From NCBI GenBank assembly GCA_016800925.1, contig JABCPU010000018.1, forward strand, positions 326,286 through 390,285: DNA of 64,000 bases, given 5' to 3'. Every line of letters begins with the position of its first letter. Position 1 is the stretch's first letter. Source of the stretch: Suillus spraguei (taxonomy: Eukaryota; Basidiomycota; Agaricomycetes; Boletales; Suillaceae). A program made the translations under genes and the position numbers. Positions 16,486 through 27,422 of this stretch are shown in pieces. The notes beneath the pieces were generated by a model. That model saw only the letters and a list, made by a program, of their open reading frames with translations. It did not search any database and had not been told where the DNA came from.

Positions 16486-17642
16486 CTAATTCCGTTTCTT
16501 GACCTTCCTCTTGGACTGCCGGTGACATGGCTTGAGATATTCGAGAGTGATTTGAAAGTGGTACTTACGGATTTTGAAGCAGATGGGGTATCGTGGCTCT
16601 CGCCATCGCTTGATGCCACACTCTCTGCCTTTGCACTAGTAGCGCGGGGTGCCTTAAGACTATTCGGAGGCTTGCCAGGAGTTCCAGGAGCAGGATTTGG
16701 AGCACCAGCACGTTTCTTGCCCTTCTTCTTGGACTGTGAGTGATGTGGCTTGAGATATTTGAGAGTGATTCGGAAGTGGTACTTACTGATTTTGAAGGAG
16801 ATGGGGTATCATGGCTCTCGCTATCGCTTGATGCCACACTCTGTGCCTTTGCACTAGTAACACGGGGTGGCATAAGACTGTTCGGAGGCTTAACAGGAGT
16901 TCCGGGAGCAGAATTTGGAGCACCTCCAGCTGCAGCTGCCGCTCGCGCAGCAGCATGGGCAGGGTGACCAGGTGGTGGTAACCCGGGCATGAGGACTGAC
17001 TGAGGTAGAGGGAGATCAATCTTGGCTCCCACTTTTCCATACTTTTGTTCTGAAGGGAGGAAGTTTAGAGAGTTTTTCGAATATTATACATGAAGTAAAG
17101 CACCTTTTGATTCTCTAGATGTTTGAGTTTCCTCATAGACGGTGCGCATCTTCTCATTTGCGATCATCTCACCGGCTGATTGGAATATTATGCTTCCCCA
17201 TCCCTCGACGAAGGTATTAGCTTCTGCAACGACCTCCATTATTTCTGCTTCCAGCTCTTTCTCTGCTTGCAAGAGACTGTTCCAGAGGTCATCGCCAATT
17301 GAGCCTTTCTGCAGAAGGTTTTGTAGAGCAGGCTTGTCTTCACGAATTCTAACCACGCGAGAAACGTCTGTCATTGCACGGCGAACGAGAGCGGCCTTGA
17401 GAAGGGCTTCATGAGCTGGAGGGTCTGTCTTCTGTAGTAAAGAAACGTAGACATCGCGTTCTGGATGTGAAGAAAAGTATGGTTCGTATAGCTTGCCTGT
17501 TACACGTTGCACGTCAGTATGCACGATGATGAGACTGTTGGTGATTCTTACTTGCGCTGCGTTTTCTGTAGAAATGGCTGAAGAGTAATAAACTTGAAAT
17601 GACTATTCCGATGTATAGAACGGGGACTAGAACTGAAGCCAT
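16486..17642 (-). CDS. SEC66: Sec66/Sec71 subunit of the Sec62/Sec63 ER translocon complex
   Basis: Component of the post-translational protein import complex in the ER membrane. The start at 17642 gives an N-terminal signal anchor, VLVPVLYIGIVISSLLLF, followed by basic HFYRKR. The conserved core (about 17510-17110) contains HPERDVYVSLLQ, LLKAALVRRAM, RIREDKPALQNLLQKG, LWNSLLQAEKELE and GWGSIIFQSAGEM, all typical of Sec66. The downstream exon carries LPLPQSVLMPGLPPPGHPA and an Ala/Pro/Ser tail. The 3' end is odd: the Pro/Ser-rich tail exon and its intron are present twice in tandem (about 16498-16735 and 16740-16965). Both copies keep GTAAGTACCACTT donors, so the tail reads through both. The final exon gives a basic end, SKRKVKKRN, stop at 16486. 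It shares a promoter of about 225 bp with citrate synthase. Confidence 0.9.
16520..16960 (-). repeat. Tandem duplication of a SEC66 intron-exon unit (about 218 bp period)
   Basis: Two near-identical blocks follow each other. Shared landmarks are CTTGAGATATT, GAGAGTGATT, TGGTACTTAC and GATTTTGAAG, at about 16532-16580 and again at about 16749-16797. Each block holds one 3' splice site, one Pro/Ser-rich exon (GTP-KPPNSL, SVASSD, ESHDTPS) and the following donor. The copies differ at scattered bases, including coding changes, so it is not a trivial assembly echo. Confidence 0.85.
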
Positions 17643-17867
17643 GGTGGCAGCTGGAGACGTGGACTTACAAGACTACTGTGACATTAGGCGCCACGCGGCA
17701 GCTTTGTCTATATTTGTATCCATGCCGGTGGAGCTGTCAAATTTGGCAATCTGTTCGCGAATACCGAACTTCACATGCATGTGAGCGATTATGTACTTGC
17801 GCTTGGTCCGAATACTTATAAGACACATCCTCTGCTTATTGCTTCCACCCAACTCACTACTTTCACT
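17643..17867. promoter_or_regulatory. Shared divergent promoter, SEC66 / CIT1
   Basis: Only about 225 bp separate the two start codons, so both promoters must lie here. Pyrimidine-rich leader sequence (TTGCTTCCACCCAACTCACT) precedes the citrate synthase start. The phrase ATACTTATAAG at about 17810-17820 could act as a TATA-like element for CIT1. No binding site is certain. Confidence 0.45.
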
Positions 17868-20049
17868 ATGATCGGTCGTTCTCTTCTGGCAAAGTCTGTC
17901 GCAAGAAATATATCTACCAATGGTTTCAGGCGTCTGGCTTCCACCAAGGTACTTAATATCACCACCTTATTCGATGACGTCTTCGCTCAAAAAAAGCTCT
18001 AGTCTCTCAAAGAAACACTTCAAGAAGTGATCCCGGCGAAGCAAGAACAACTTAAGAAACTAGTCAGTCGCGTTTCTTCTAAATAAAATAGCCTAACATT
18101 AGTCCCCATCCTGTAATAGAAAGCCGAGCACAGTCAAGCTGTAGTGGGGGAAGTGAAGGTCAGTATGAACAACGTCTCACACCCACAAAACTTGACGCGC
18201 CACATAGGTGGAGAACATCCTTGGTGGCATGCGTGGTCTCAAAGCCATGCTCTGGGAAGCCTCAGTCCTGGACCCGAACGAGGTTCGCGAACACTCCTGA
18301 ACCACAGGTGACCCGACGCTAAAGCAAATATCATCTAGGGCATTCGTTTCCATGGATTGACCATTCCAGATTGCCAAAAGGTGCTCCCCCCAGCACCTGG
18401 TGGCAAGGAAATGACAGCTGAGAGCATGCTGTGGCTTCTTTTGACCGGCAAAGTTCCCACTCCAGAGCAAAGCCGTCAACTGTCGGCTGAGCTCGCGGAA
18501 AAGGGAGAACTCCCATCTTTCATCACGCAACTCATAGACTCGTACGTTCTTGCTGCTGTGTCCATAGTTGGTTTATTTCATCTCTCTATTCAGCCTACCA
18601 AAGACCCTCCACCCCATGACTCAGTTGGGCATGGGTGTTGCAGCTTTGAATCATGATTCTGAGTTCCAGGCAGCTTATGAACGTGGAATCAAGAAGCCGG
18701 AGTATTGGACGTACACGCTTGAAGACTGTTTGAACCTCATCGCGAAACTCCCTGCTCTGGCGGCCCGTATTTACCGCAATGTTTATCACCCTGAGATGTC
18801 TTTAGAATCGATTGACAAAAATCTGGATCTTGTTGGTTAGTATCTGCCTAGTGTCATATGCAAAGGCATACTTAGTGTGCGTACAGGTAACTACTCCAAT
18901 ATGCTCGGGTTTGGTCAAAACGAGCACTTGACGGAGTATCTCCGTTTGTATATTGCCTTGCATGGTGATCATGAAGGTGGTAATGCTTCGGCTCACACTG
19001 CTCGTGAGTACTCTGTATCAATGCTGTATCCTTTTTTTTTTTTGACAAGAACGATCAGACCTCGTCGGATCAACGCTTTCTGACCCGTATATCTCCTACT
19101 CCGCCGCTCTCTTTGCACTAGCTGGGCCTCTTCATGGGTACGCTTCCAGTCATTGCACGTGTAGTTTAAACGTCATCATACACCTTTAGTCTAGCGAACC
19201 AGGAAGTACTGAGATGGCAGATGGCCATGCAGAGGGAGATTGGCAATAACATAACTCATGATAACATCAAGGATTACCTCTGGAAGACGTTAAAAAGCGG
19301 TCAGGTTGTCCCTGGGTACGTGTCTTATGTATTCAGTCTGAAGTACATAATCTAATTCGATGTTTAGATATGGGCACGGGGTCCTGCGTAACCCTGATCC
19401 TCGATTCGTTGCTCTCCAGGAATTCTGCAAGACTCGCCCAGAGCTGCAAGCAAGCCCCATAATTCAGCTCGTGCAACAGGTCAGAATTGTTATCACCGTC
19501 ACTCACATTATACTTATCTATCCGTGTAGACGGCCGAGATTGCCCCTGATGTTCTTAAGGAGCACGGAAAGGTGTGTGCTCGTGTGTGAATAGAGTAATC
19601 TTACTGACGTTATTCTTAAGACAAAAAACCCTTACCCGAATGTCGATGCAACTTCAGGCAAGTCCTTCCACACATGGCATAGCTTCTAGTCTAAAAAATC
19701 ATTATGGAAGGCTGCGTGTTGTACCATTACGGTCTAACTGAGTTCAAGTACTACACCGTTATTTTCGGTGTTTCTAGAGGTAAGCTATCACCCGCTGATT
19801 TTGTCATATCACTTATTAACCACGATCTAGCTTTGGGCGCTCTGACCCAATTGGTGTGGGCACGAGGTCAGTATTGATAATAGTTTCTAATAGTGTGAGG
19901 GTTCTGATGATGTGGTAAATATAGCGTTAGGACTGCCTCTCGAGCGGCCTAAATGTGCGTATCCGGTGAATAGTGCAAGTGATTAGACTGACCGGTATTT
20001 TTATTCAGCGTATTCGATGGATGCCCTTCAGAAGCTCATCAAGAACTAG
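17868..20049 (+). CDS. CIT1: Citrate synthase, mitochondrial
   Basis: Condenses acetyl-CoA with oxaloacetate in the TCA cycle. The start 17868 gives a mitochondrial presequence rich in Arg/Ser ([22 protein letters not shown]). The enzyme core includes [38 protein letters not shown] and [11 protein letters not shown]. The active-site regions are present: [27 protein letters not shown] and [15 protein letters not shown]. The last exons are tiny, splitting [31 protein letters not shown] and [10 protein letters not shown], and the protein ends [11 protein letters not shown] with stop at 20047-20049. About a dozen introns, some only about 50 nt. The length of roughly 470 residues fits the family. 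No damage seen. Confidence 0.95.
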
Positions 20050-20375
20050 ATAGACATTACCAGAAACGCTAAGATCTCTATGTAGGTAGTCTGCCTGATT
20101 TTGCATGGGCATCTGGCATTGTTTTATTGGAACCACATTTATATCCCGCAAAATATGGAAAGACAATAAGAACGCAATGCATGATATCGTACACAGGAGA
20201 GATTTCGAAGGAGAATGACAATATCATCAAGAAGGTCAACCTAGATCGATCACTAAAAACGAAAAAGAGAGTATTCCAGAGTCAGCAAGCTCATGAAGGC
20301 ATGGGGTACCAAAAAAGGACAAGGAGAGAGTAAAAGAAGTTGTTTCGTGATGAACTGTCCAGGTATACCAGAGTA
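20050..20375. other. Convergent 3' intergenic region
   Basis: About 325 bp between the stop codons of citrate synthase and the minus-strand neighbour. It should hold both 3' UTRs and polyadenylation sites. A 68-codon plus-strand open frame at 20127-20333 is lysine-rich and shows no sign of being real. Confidence 0.5.
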
Positions 20376-21751
20376 TCAGAAACGTCTTGACGTTGGCTGT
20401 TGTTGTTGAGGGGGTATTTGTTGTGGGTATGACTGTTGTGGCGGTGGACCACGGCCAGGGAGCATAGCAGGTGTAGGGCCACTAGGGGGACCCGGCATGC
20501 GGTGCTGCTGAGGTTGGGGGTGACGTCCAGGAGCGAACCCTGGAGGATAACCGCCTTGAGCAGGACCAGGGGGGATGGACCCCGGAGGGGGCATAGATCC
20601 TAGAGGCATGGACCCTTGGGGGGTCCTTGTCCAGGTGCGAATCCTCGCGGAGGGGTAACCCTTGTGGGGGACGACCACCCGGAGCAGGTCCTGGCGCTCC
20701 TCCTGAAGTATGAGAAAGGGGCGGACCACGGGGCAGGTGCTGCTGCTGCGATGGGCCAGGGCGCGGTTGACTTTGGGGAGGAGGTGCGGATGTTGGACCA
20801 GGGTCGTGAAGTGCAACAGGCGCAGGTCGACCGCCAGGGCCAGGGGAACTGTTGGGCATTGGACCTGGTGCGGCAGGTGGTGGGTTCTTCTCAGCGGCCT
20901 TAATGATTTCATCACTGTTTCGCATCAGCGTGAAATAGACACATGATAAGGTGACGAATGACATACTCGAGAAGGTTCAGTACTGCGCAGAGAACGACCC
21001 ATTCGACACAGTCCTCGTTTCCCTCACCCAAGGTCTGCCAGACGGCTTTTTCCTCGGGTGACTTTCCAGTAATACTAATTCTAGTTCCGCCACCGTTTGG
21101 ACCTGGGGGGTTCTTCTGTATCTTTCCAAATTCGATGCGCTTTGGGGGTATATTATGACCGGCATAAGCGAAGTAAAACATGCTCCAGAAAGCAGCATTA
21201 GGGTTTGGTTTGGATATTTGGAAGAGGGGTAGATCGGGGGAGTCAGGGGATGGTAGAGAGAGTTTATAGATAGGTGATATGACGCCTGTGTTTGTGATTG
21301 ACCACTTTAGATTACGGGAAGCTTCACATCGAACGAAGCGGGCAGCAGAATGGTTTGAATGACCGGGGTCTGAAGCAGTAGATTTACCAGGATTCTGGCG
21401 TGGGGGGAAAAGCTTTGCGACGCAGAGGTCACCTTGGGGAGAAGGAGTCAAAAGGTAATTCTCTGAATTCTGATAACGAGATATTAGAAATGCTTTAAGA
21501 TAAATAGAATACACAACATACAAAGTTTGTATGAAGGTAAGAGTAGAGAATGTTGGACGGTTGACCTGTTGTTTTATCATTTAATTAATAATTTGATATG
21601 AAAGTGATTGTGACTTGCCATGAGGAGTTACTATGAGGGTAGGAAGATGGTTTGGTATGGGCGGATGCGTAGGAGAGGTATATACGGCGTAAATGGCTAA
21701 AACACTGAGAGTCAACGAAATCAAAGATTAATATTGAAACGTACCAGCCAT
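20376..21751 (-). CDS. Conserved-looking fungal protein of unknown function with Pro/Gly/Gln-rich C-terminal tail
   Basis: I do not recognise the family. The start at 21751 is followed by a tiny exon (MA) and an exon reading YAVYTSPTHPPIPNHLP and LIVTPHG. A GC-AG intron (donor GCAAGT near 21620) then leads to QPSNILYSYLHTNF. The globular part (about 21465-20960) includes YLLTPSPQGDLCVAKLF, ARFVRCEASRNLKWSI, AFWSMFYFAYAG, KRIEFGKIQ and CVEWVVLCAVLNLLE. It looks like one compact beta-rich domain followed by a helix. The tail (about 20900-20376) is Pro/Gly/Gln-rich, ending QQQQPTSRRF. The tail appears split between two frames around 20630-20660, where a six-C run sits. The third frame there gives an in-register GFAPGQGPP, so one or two one-base changes are likely. 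No membrane segment. Confidence 0.65.
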
Positions 21752-21860
21752 GATGGAGGAAGGCAAGGAGGTTGTGACTGTGACTCGTAACTGTCGTTGT
21801 CACATTGTGTTTCCTTCATCGATCTACCCAACGACAACAGACTTTTGCTCTGCTATCATT
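21752..21860. promoter_or_regulatory. Very short divergent promoter (109 bp)
   Basis: Start codons of the minus-strand unknown gene and the plus-strand PP2A B56 subunit are only about 109 bp apart. Transcription in both directions must therefore begin within this segment or inside the opposite gene's leader. No clear TATA box is visible. Confidence 0.5.
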
Positions 21861-24363
21861 ATGAAGGGGCTCAAGAAATCTTTCGTTAGTTTATTTATTC
21901 GTCATCATTATCATTATCTATCTTACCCTTTTATAAACAGCTCAACAGGAAGAGTTCTCAAGATTCTTCCTCATCCAAGTCTAAAGATCAAAAATCAACA
22001 TCTCCTTCAACAGCAATTTCACCACCACCACCACCAAACACAGGAAAGCCACTTCCTCAACCTCTTTCAACTGCTCTTCCAGGTGCATCAGTTAACAACT
22101 CTAGTAACCACTCTCTCGCTTCACAACCGCAATCATCCTCTGCTCGTACCCCTTCAATCCCTCCTTCTCCACAAGATCGCAGGTACTCTTCCCCAGCGAA
22201 CCAATCCCCCATTCCTCCAATCGTGGTCGTTAGCTCAGACCCATCATCTGACCTAGCACCTCGCTCAGCTCCGTATAGTTCTCCAGAGCGAAGCACAATT
22301 GGTTTAGATGGTACTTCAACTCCTCCACGCGCGAACACACTCAACCGTCTACGCTCTGGTCCACGCGATACGATCCCCATCGTCGGAAAGCCTCCACGCA
22401 AGCAGCGCAGTAGTCGTTTTGTAGTCACTGAAAAGGTTGACATTGAAAAATTGCCCCCTTTCTCAGGTAATTACGCGCTCCGTCTACACCCGTGTCGCGT
22501 CACAATTTCACTTTCATCCAGATACTCCTCTCACCGAGCGTTCTTTTTTATTTATCAAGAAGCTCAATCAGTGCCGCGTCTTATTTGACTTCAATGACGC
22601 CAGTGCAGAGCTTAAAGGTAAACAAATCAAGGCTCAGACCTTGCATGAAATGCTCGAATATATCACAACTCAGAGGAACGTCATCACTGAAAATATATAC
22701 CCCGAGGTCGTCAACATGGTTAGTCTCTCATCACCCAACATTCATTTTCAACTCACCTCTCAAATTAGTTTGCTGTCAACCTCTTCCGTTCAATACCCCC
22801 GCCTGTCAACCCCACCGGTGATGCCTTCGACCCTGAAGAAGACGAGCCTGTCTTAGAACTCGCCTGGCCTCATCTCCAGATTGTGTACGAATTTTTCCTC
22901 CGCTTTGTCGAGAGCCCAGATTTCAACACAAATCTCGCCAAACGTTACATTGACCAACCTTTCGTCCTAAATCTCCTCGAGCTTTTTGACTCCGAAGACC
23001 CTCGGGAACGTGACTTTCTCAAGACTACCCTACACCGCATTTACGGTAAATTCCTCAACCTTCGGGCCTTTATCCGTCGGTCGATAAACAACGTCTTTTA
23101 TTATTTCGTTTACGAATCGGAGAGACATAATGGCATTGCAGAGCTCCTTGAAATCTTGGGCTCAATCATCAATGGCTTTGCCCTGCCCCTAAAGGATGAG
23201 CACAAGACATTCTTAACTCGGGTGCTCCTTCCCCTACATAAAGTCAAGAGTCTTTCGCTTTATCACCCGCAGCTTGCATACTGTGTTGTCCAATTCCTAG
23301 AAAAGGATCCAGCCCTGGCAGAGGAGGTTATGCTCGGACTGCTGAAATACTGGCCCAAGGTCAACTCCCCAAAAGAAGTCATGTTCCTGAACGAAGTCGA
23401 GGAAGTACTTGATGTTACCGATCCCTTGGAGTTCCAGAAGATCCAGGTTCCGCTGTTCCAGCAACTTGCCCGATGCATCAACAGCCAGCACTTTCAAGTC
23501 GCTGAGCGAGCCTTGCTTTACTGGAACAACGAATACGTAGTCAATCTCATGAGCGATAATCTAGCTGTTCTTCTCCCAATCGTCTTTCCCGCGTTGTATA
23601 CAAATTCCAAGAGCCACTGGAACCGGTGCGTCTGCTGTTTCTCATAATAGACTGGTACTCACGTCTCGTCAGGACTATTCATGGGATGGTGTATAATGCA
23701 CTGAAGTTGTTTATGGAGATCAACCCAGAGTTGTTTGACGACACGATGCAACACTACAAGCAACGGAAGATCGAGTAAGTTTATTGACATTCTACGTCAG
23801 TTCAAGATGAACATCAGATGACAGGCAGCAGCAACATGCTGTTGAGCGATATGAGCAATGGCAGAAAGTCCGCGAGAGGGCAATAGAGAATGCTGGTGGG
23901 AGGTTACCTCCAGGATTTCAAGAGGTCGAACGTTTTCCCCCACCGCCTCCATCGCCTAGTGATGATTCGGATATTCTGGACTTATCGATGGAGCTGAATG
24001 CAGTGTCGCTCGATGGTGATATTCCGGGTGACCTTGACGATTCGGGTATCGAACGAGTGCCCATGGCTGACCCTGGGTTGGATGTGAGTGACGTCTCGAC
24101 CATCTACGATCTCGGTACACCTGTTTACCACGTGGTTTCAGCGTGAGTTTCCCCATGTCGGAGGTGATCATTCGCCTGTTTCTCAGAGTCCTCATGTACG
24201 ACGAAAGAGCGTACTTCCCGGTACGTGACTTTTCATATTATCAAACCGCAGTTTAAGTTGTACCCCGTGATCAGTGGATCCGTCTGTAATTCGTGACCTG
24301 CAAGCCCATCGGAGCTTGGATGATACTATTGGAATCGGCGGGCATCATACAAACGGGGCATAA
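21861..24363 (+). CDS. RTS1: Protein phosphatase 2A regulatory subunit B56 (B')
   Basis: Targets the PP2A catalytic dimer to substrates (cell cycle, stress, septation in fungi). The start is ATG 21861, and a first exon of eight codons (MKGLKKSF) splices to [13 protein letters not shown]. Residues up to about 170 are Ser/Pro-rich and disordered. The B56 HEAT-like domain then runs from about 22450 to 23880. It includes [102 protein letters not shown] and [17 protein letters not shown]. The last exons are acidic and disordered, ending [11 protein letters not shown] with stop at 24361. About eight introns. Intact by eye. Confidence 0.95.
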
Positions 24364-24754
24364 CTTCCGACCTCGTATATGGTCATGACTGCGAATTGAC
24401 AAGATACTATCGGACCGACATGACTGACGACATTTTCAATTCTGCGCTACCTGCCTGTGTTATGTTTCTCAACCGACTTTGGGGCTATCATCTTCGTACA
24501 CAGTGTGTCATTTTATGTTCTGACGAGCAAGCCTGGAGCGTTCACAGCATTTCGTTATATGCTTCTGAAATTTCGTTTTACCACTACCGTACGATACTAT
24601 AGATGTATTTTGGACATTATGGTGACCAACAACATACCACATTGATGTCATTTCTCTTAAAAGGCAGTGAACCCTGGTTTGTGATCATATTACCAAAGGA
24701 GTATGTTGCGGTTATGTAATCGATCTACGTCAGGAAAGAACCCTCTAGAATACT

Positions 24755-24774
24755 GAAGGAACGTCCTGGAACGA
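24755..24774 (+). promoter_or_regulatory. Heat-shock element upstream of HSP70
   Basis: GGAACGTCCTGGAAC contains alternating GAA / TCC / GAA blocks at 5-bp spacing, close to the HSF1 consensus nGAAnnTTCnnGAAn with one imperfect block. It lies about 155 bp before the HSP70 start codon. Confidence 0.6.
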
Positions 24775-24790
24775 TGAAGAATATCTTTCA

Positions 24791-24797
24791 TATAAAA
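24791..24797 (+). promoter_or_regulatory. TATA box of HSP70
   Basis: TATAAAA sits about 130 bp upstream of the start codon and just downstream of the heat-shock element, the layout expected for an inducible gene. Confidence 0.65.
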
Positions 24798-24923
24798 GAT
24801 GTCAGTTCGCGTTTAATCTTCTTCACTGTTATCTTTTTCCTCAGTCCTACATAGGTGAGCTCGTAGAGCATAAACTTCATCTAAACATATCCTTAATCCT
24901 CTTAAGAATCGTAATCTCTCAAA

Positions 24924-27091
24924 ATGTCGCCAGCCAAAGCTATTGGTATCGACTTGGGCACCACTTACTCGTAAGTTTGGTATAGGGAGCATCTTGGATA
25001 GCTATACTCATGAACGTTATCTAGTTGTGTTGGTGTTTGGCAAAATGATCGCGTTGAGATTATCGCCAACGACCAGGGTAACCGGACTACTCCCTCATAT
25101 GTCTCCTTTTCTGACAATGAGCGGTTGATTGGTGATGCTGCCAAGAACCAGGTCGCTATGAACCCACACAACACGTAAGTTTCGACTTTTTGTGTTCTCC
25201 GTTTCTTACGCTAACGCGTGTTGGTAGTGTTTTCGATGCCAAGCGTCTCATCGGCCGCAAGTTTGATGATGCTGAGGTCCAGTCGGACATTAAGCACTTC
25301 CCCTTCACGGTTTTCAACAAGGCTGGTAAGCCATACATCCGAGTGGAGTACAAGGGGGAGCAGAAGGAGTTTTCTCCTGAGGAAATCTCGTCCATGGTTC
25401 TCCTTAAGATGAAGGAGACTGCTGAGTCCTACTTGGGCTACACCGTCAACGACGCCGTCGTTACCGTCCCTGCCTATTTCAATGACTCTCAGAGACAGGC
25501 TACGAAAGACGCTGGCACCATTTCTGGAATGAACGTTCTTCGCATCATCAACGAGCCCACTGCTGCTGCCATCGCCTACGGTCTCGACAAGAAAGTTATC
25601 GGTGAGCGCAACGTCCTCATTTTCGATCTTGGTGGAGGAACTTTCGATGTGTCCCTCTTGACCATCGAGGAGGGCATCTTCGAGGTGAAGGCCACTGCCG
25701 GTGACACTCACTTGGGTGGTGAGGACTTCGACAACCGTCTTGTCAACCACTTTGCTCAGGAATTCAAGCGTAAGCACAAAAAGGGTGAGTGATTTGATTA
25801 TTTGCCAATTCTGTTACTAATAAGGTAACAGATCTTTCCTCCAACCCGCGTGCGCTCCGTCGTCTACGGACTTCTTGCGAGCGTGCCAAGCGCACGCTAT
25901 CATCAGCAACACAGACTTCCATCGAGATTGACTCCCTCTTCGAGGGCATCGACTTCTACACTTCCCTTACTCGTGCCCGTTTCGAGGAGCTGTGCGCGGA
26001 CCTGTTCCGTAGTACGCTCGAGCCCGTCGAGAAGGTCCTCCGGGACTCCAAGATCGACAAGGCGAACGTTCATGAAATCGTCCTTGTCGGCGGTTCTACC
26101 CGTATTCCTCGTATCGTTAAGCTCGTGTCTGACTTCTTCAATGGCAAGGAGCCCAACAAGAGCATCAACCCTGATGAGGCCGTCGCTTACGGTGCTGCCG
26201 TTCAGGCTGCCATTCTCTCCGGTGACACCTCCGAGAAGACCCAGGACCTCCTACTTCTTGATGTCGCTCCTCTATCGCTCGGCATTGAGACTGCCGGTGG
26301 TGTAATGACTGCCCTCATCAAGCGTAACACCACCGTCCCCACCAAGAAGTCAGAGACCTTCTCGACATACTCAGACAACCAGCCTGGTGTCTTGATCCAA
26401 GTGTACGAGGGTGAACGTGCACGCACCAAGGACAATAATTTGCTCGGCAAGTTCGAGCTGTCTGGTATTCCTCCTGCACCTCGTGGTGTTCCTCAAATTG
26501 AGGTCACCTTCGATATTGACGCCAACGGTATCCTGAACGTCTCCGCATCTGACAAAACGACCGGCAAGTCAAATCGCATCACGATCACTAACGACAAAGG
26601 CCGCTTGTCTGCCGAGGAGATTGAGCGCATGGTTAATGAGGCTGAGAAATACAAGGGTACGTTTTCTGCTCTTCTATCCCATTTACATACATCAATTAAC
26701 GGTACTATTTACAGCTGAGGATGAGGCTGCCGCTGCTCGCATTCAGGCCAAGAATGGCCTTGAATCATACGCATATAACTTGCGCAATTCCATTTCGGAT
26801 GACAAGCTTGCTGACAAGTTCGACCCCGCCGACAAGTCGAAGCTCGAGAGTGCTGTTAACGAGGCCATCTCGTGGCTGGATGCATCACAGGAAGCATCGA
26901 AGGAGGAGTACGAAGGGAAGCAGAAAGAGTTGGAAAGCATTGCCAACCCTATCATGCAAAGGCTCTACGGTGCTGCAGGTGGTGCTCCTGGTGGTTTCCC
27001 CGGCGGTGCTCCAGGTGGTTTCCCCGGTGGTGCACCAGGTGGTTTCCCAGACGCTGGCGGAGACGGTCCCTCTGTGGAGGAGGTCGACTAA
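24924..27091 (+). CDS. SSA1: Cytosolic HSP70 chaperone (SSA type)
   Basis: ATP-dependent chaperone of the cytosol and nucleus. Start ATG 24924 ([16 protein letters not shown]). The three HSP70 signatures are present: [27 protein letters not shown] (about 25618) and [17 protein letters not shown] (about 26080). The substrate domain (about 26255-26650) begins [14 protein letters not shown]. The C-terminus has [12 protein letters not shown] repeats (about 26990-27050) and ends GPSVEEVD, the EEVD motif that binds TPR co-chaperones and marks the cytosolic class. Five introns; four are in the first third and one lies after MVNEAEKYK. Third codon positions are strongly C-rich, as in highly expressed fungal genes. 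Strong long antisense open frames exist here and are shadows. Confidence 0.98.
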
Positions 27092-27422
27092 GGCAGCCAG
27101 ATGTTCTCTTGTTTGACTAGTAGTTTTTGTTGCGCATTTTACGTCACTTTTCATAGCATTGCACGGTACGAGTGTGTCATGAACAAATAATGTCTCTACT
27201 ACAACTTGTATGCTACACTATCGCATTTCTTAGAATGAATTTCTCTTCCATCTTTGGATTTGTAGGGCAAACGTTCCTTCGATGAGTCAGATAAGTATAG
27301 ATGAAGTGCGGCGTCCTAGTATGTCATCTTTACTCCTGCGTGCGTAAAGCGAACTCCTGCATCTGGAACATTGAGCGTTTGCTATGGCACAACCACGCTC
27401 GAGCACGAGACCCCCTCAACAT
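27092..27422. other. Intergenic region between HSP70 and the TBC gene
   Basis: About 330 bp holding the HSP70 3' UTR and the promoter of the next gene. I see no gene or structured element. Confidence 0.5.

Noticed and set aside
20127..20333. 68-codon plus-strand open frame between CIT1 and its neighbour
   Set aside because: Lysine-rich by composition, in expected 3' UTR territory, no splice or start context.
25211..25777. Long minus-strand open frame of 188 codons inside HSP70
   Set aside because: Antisense shadow caused by strong codon bias of HSP70; no recognisable product.
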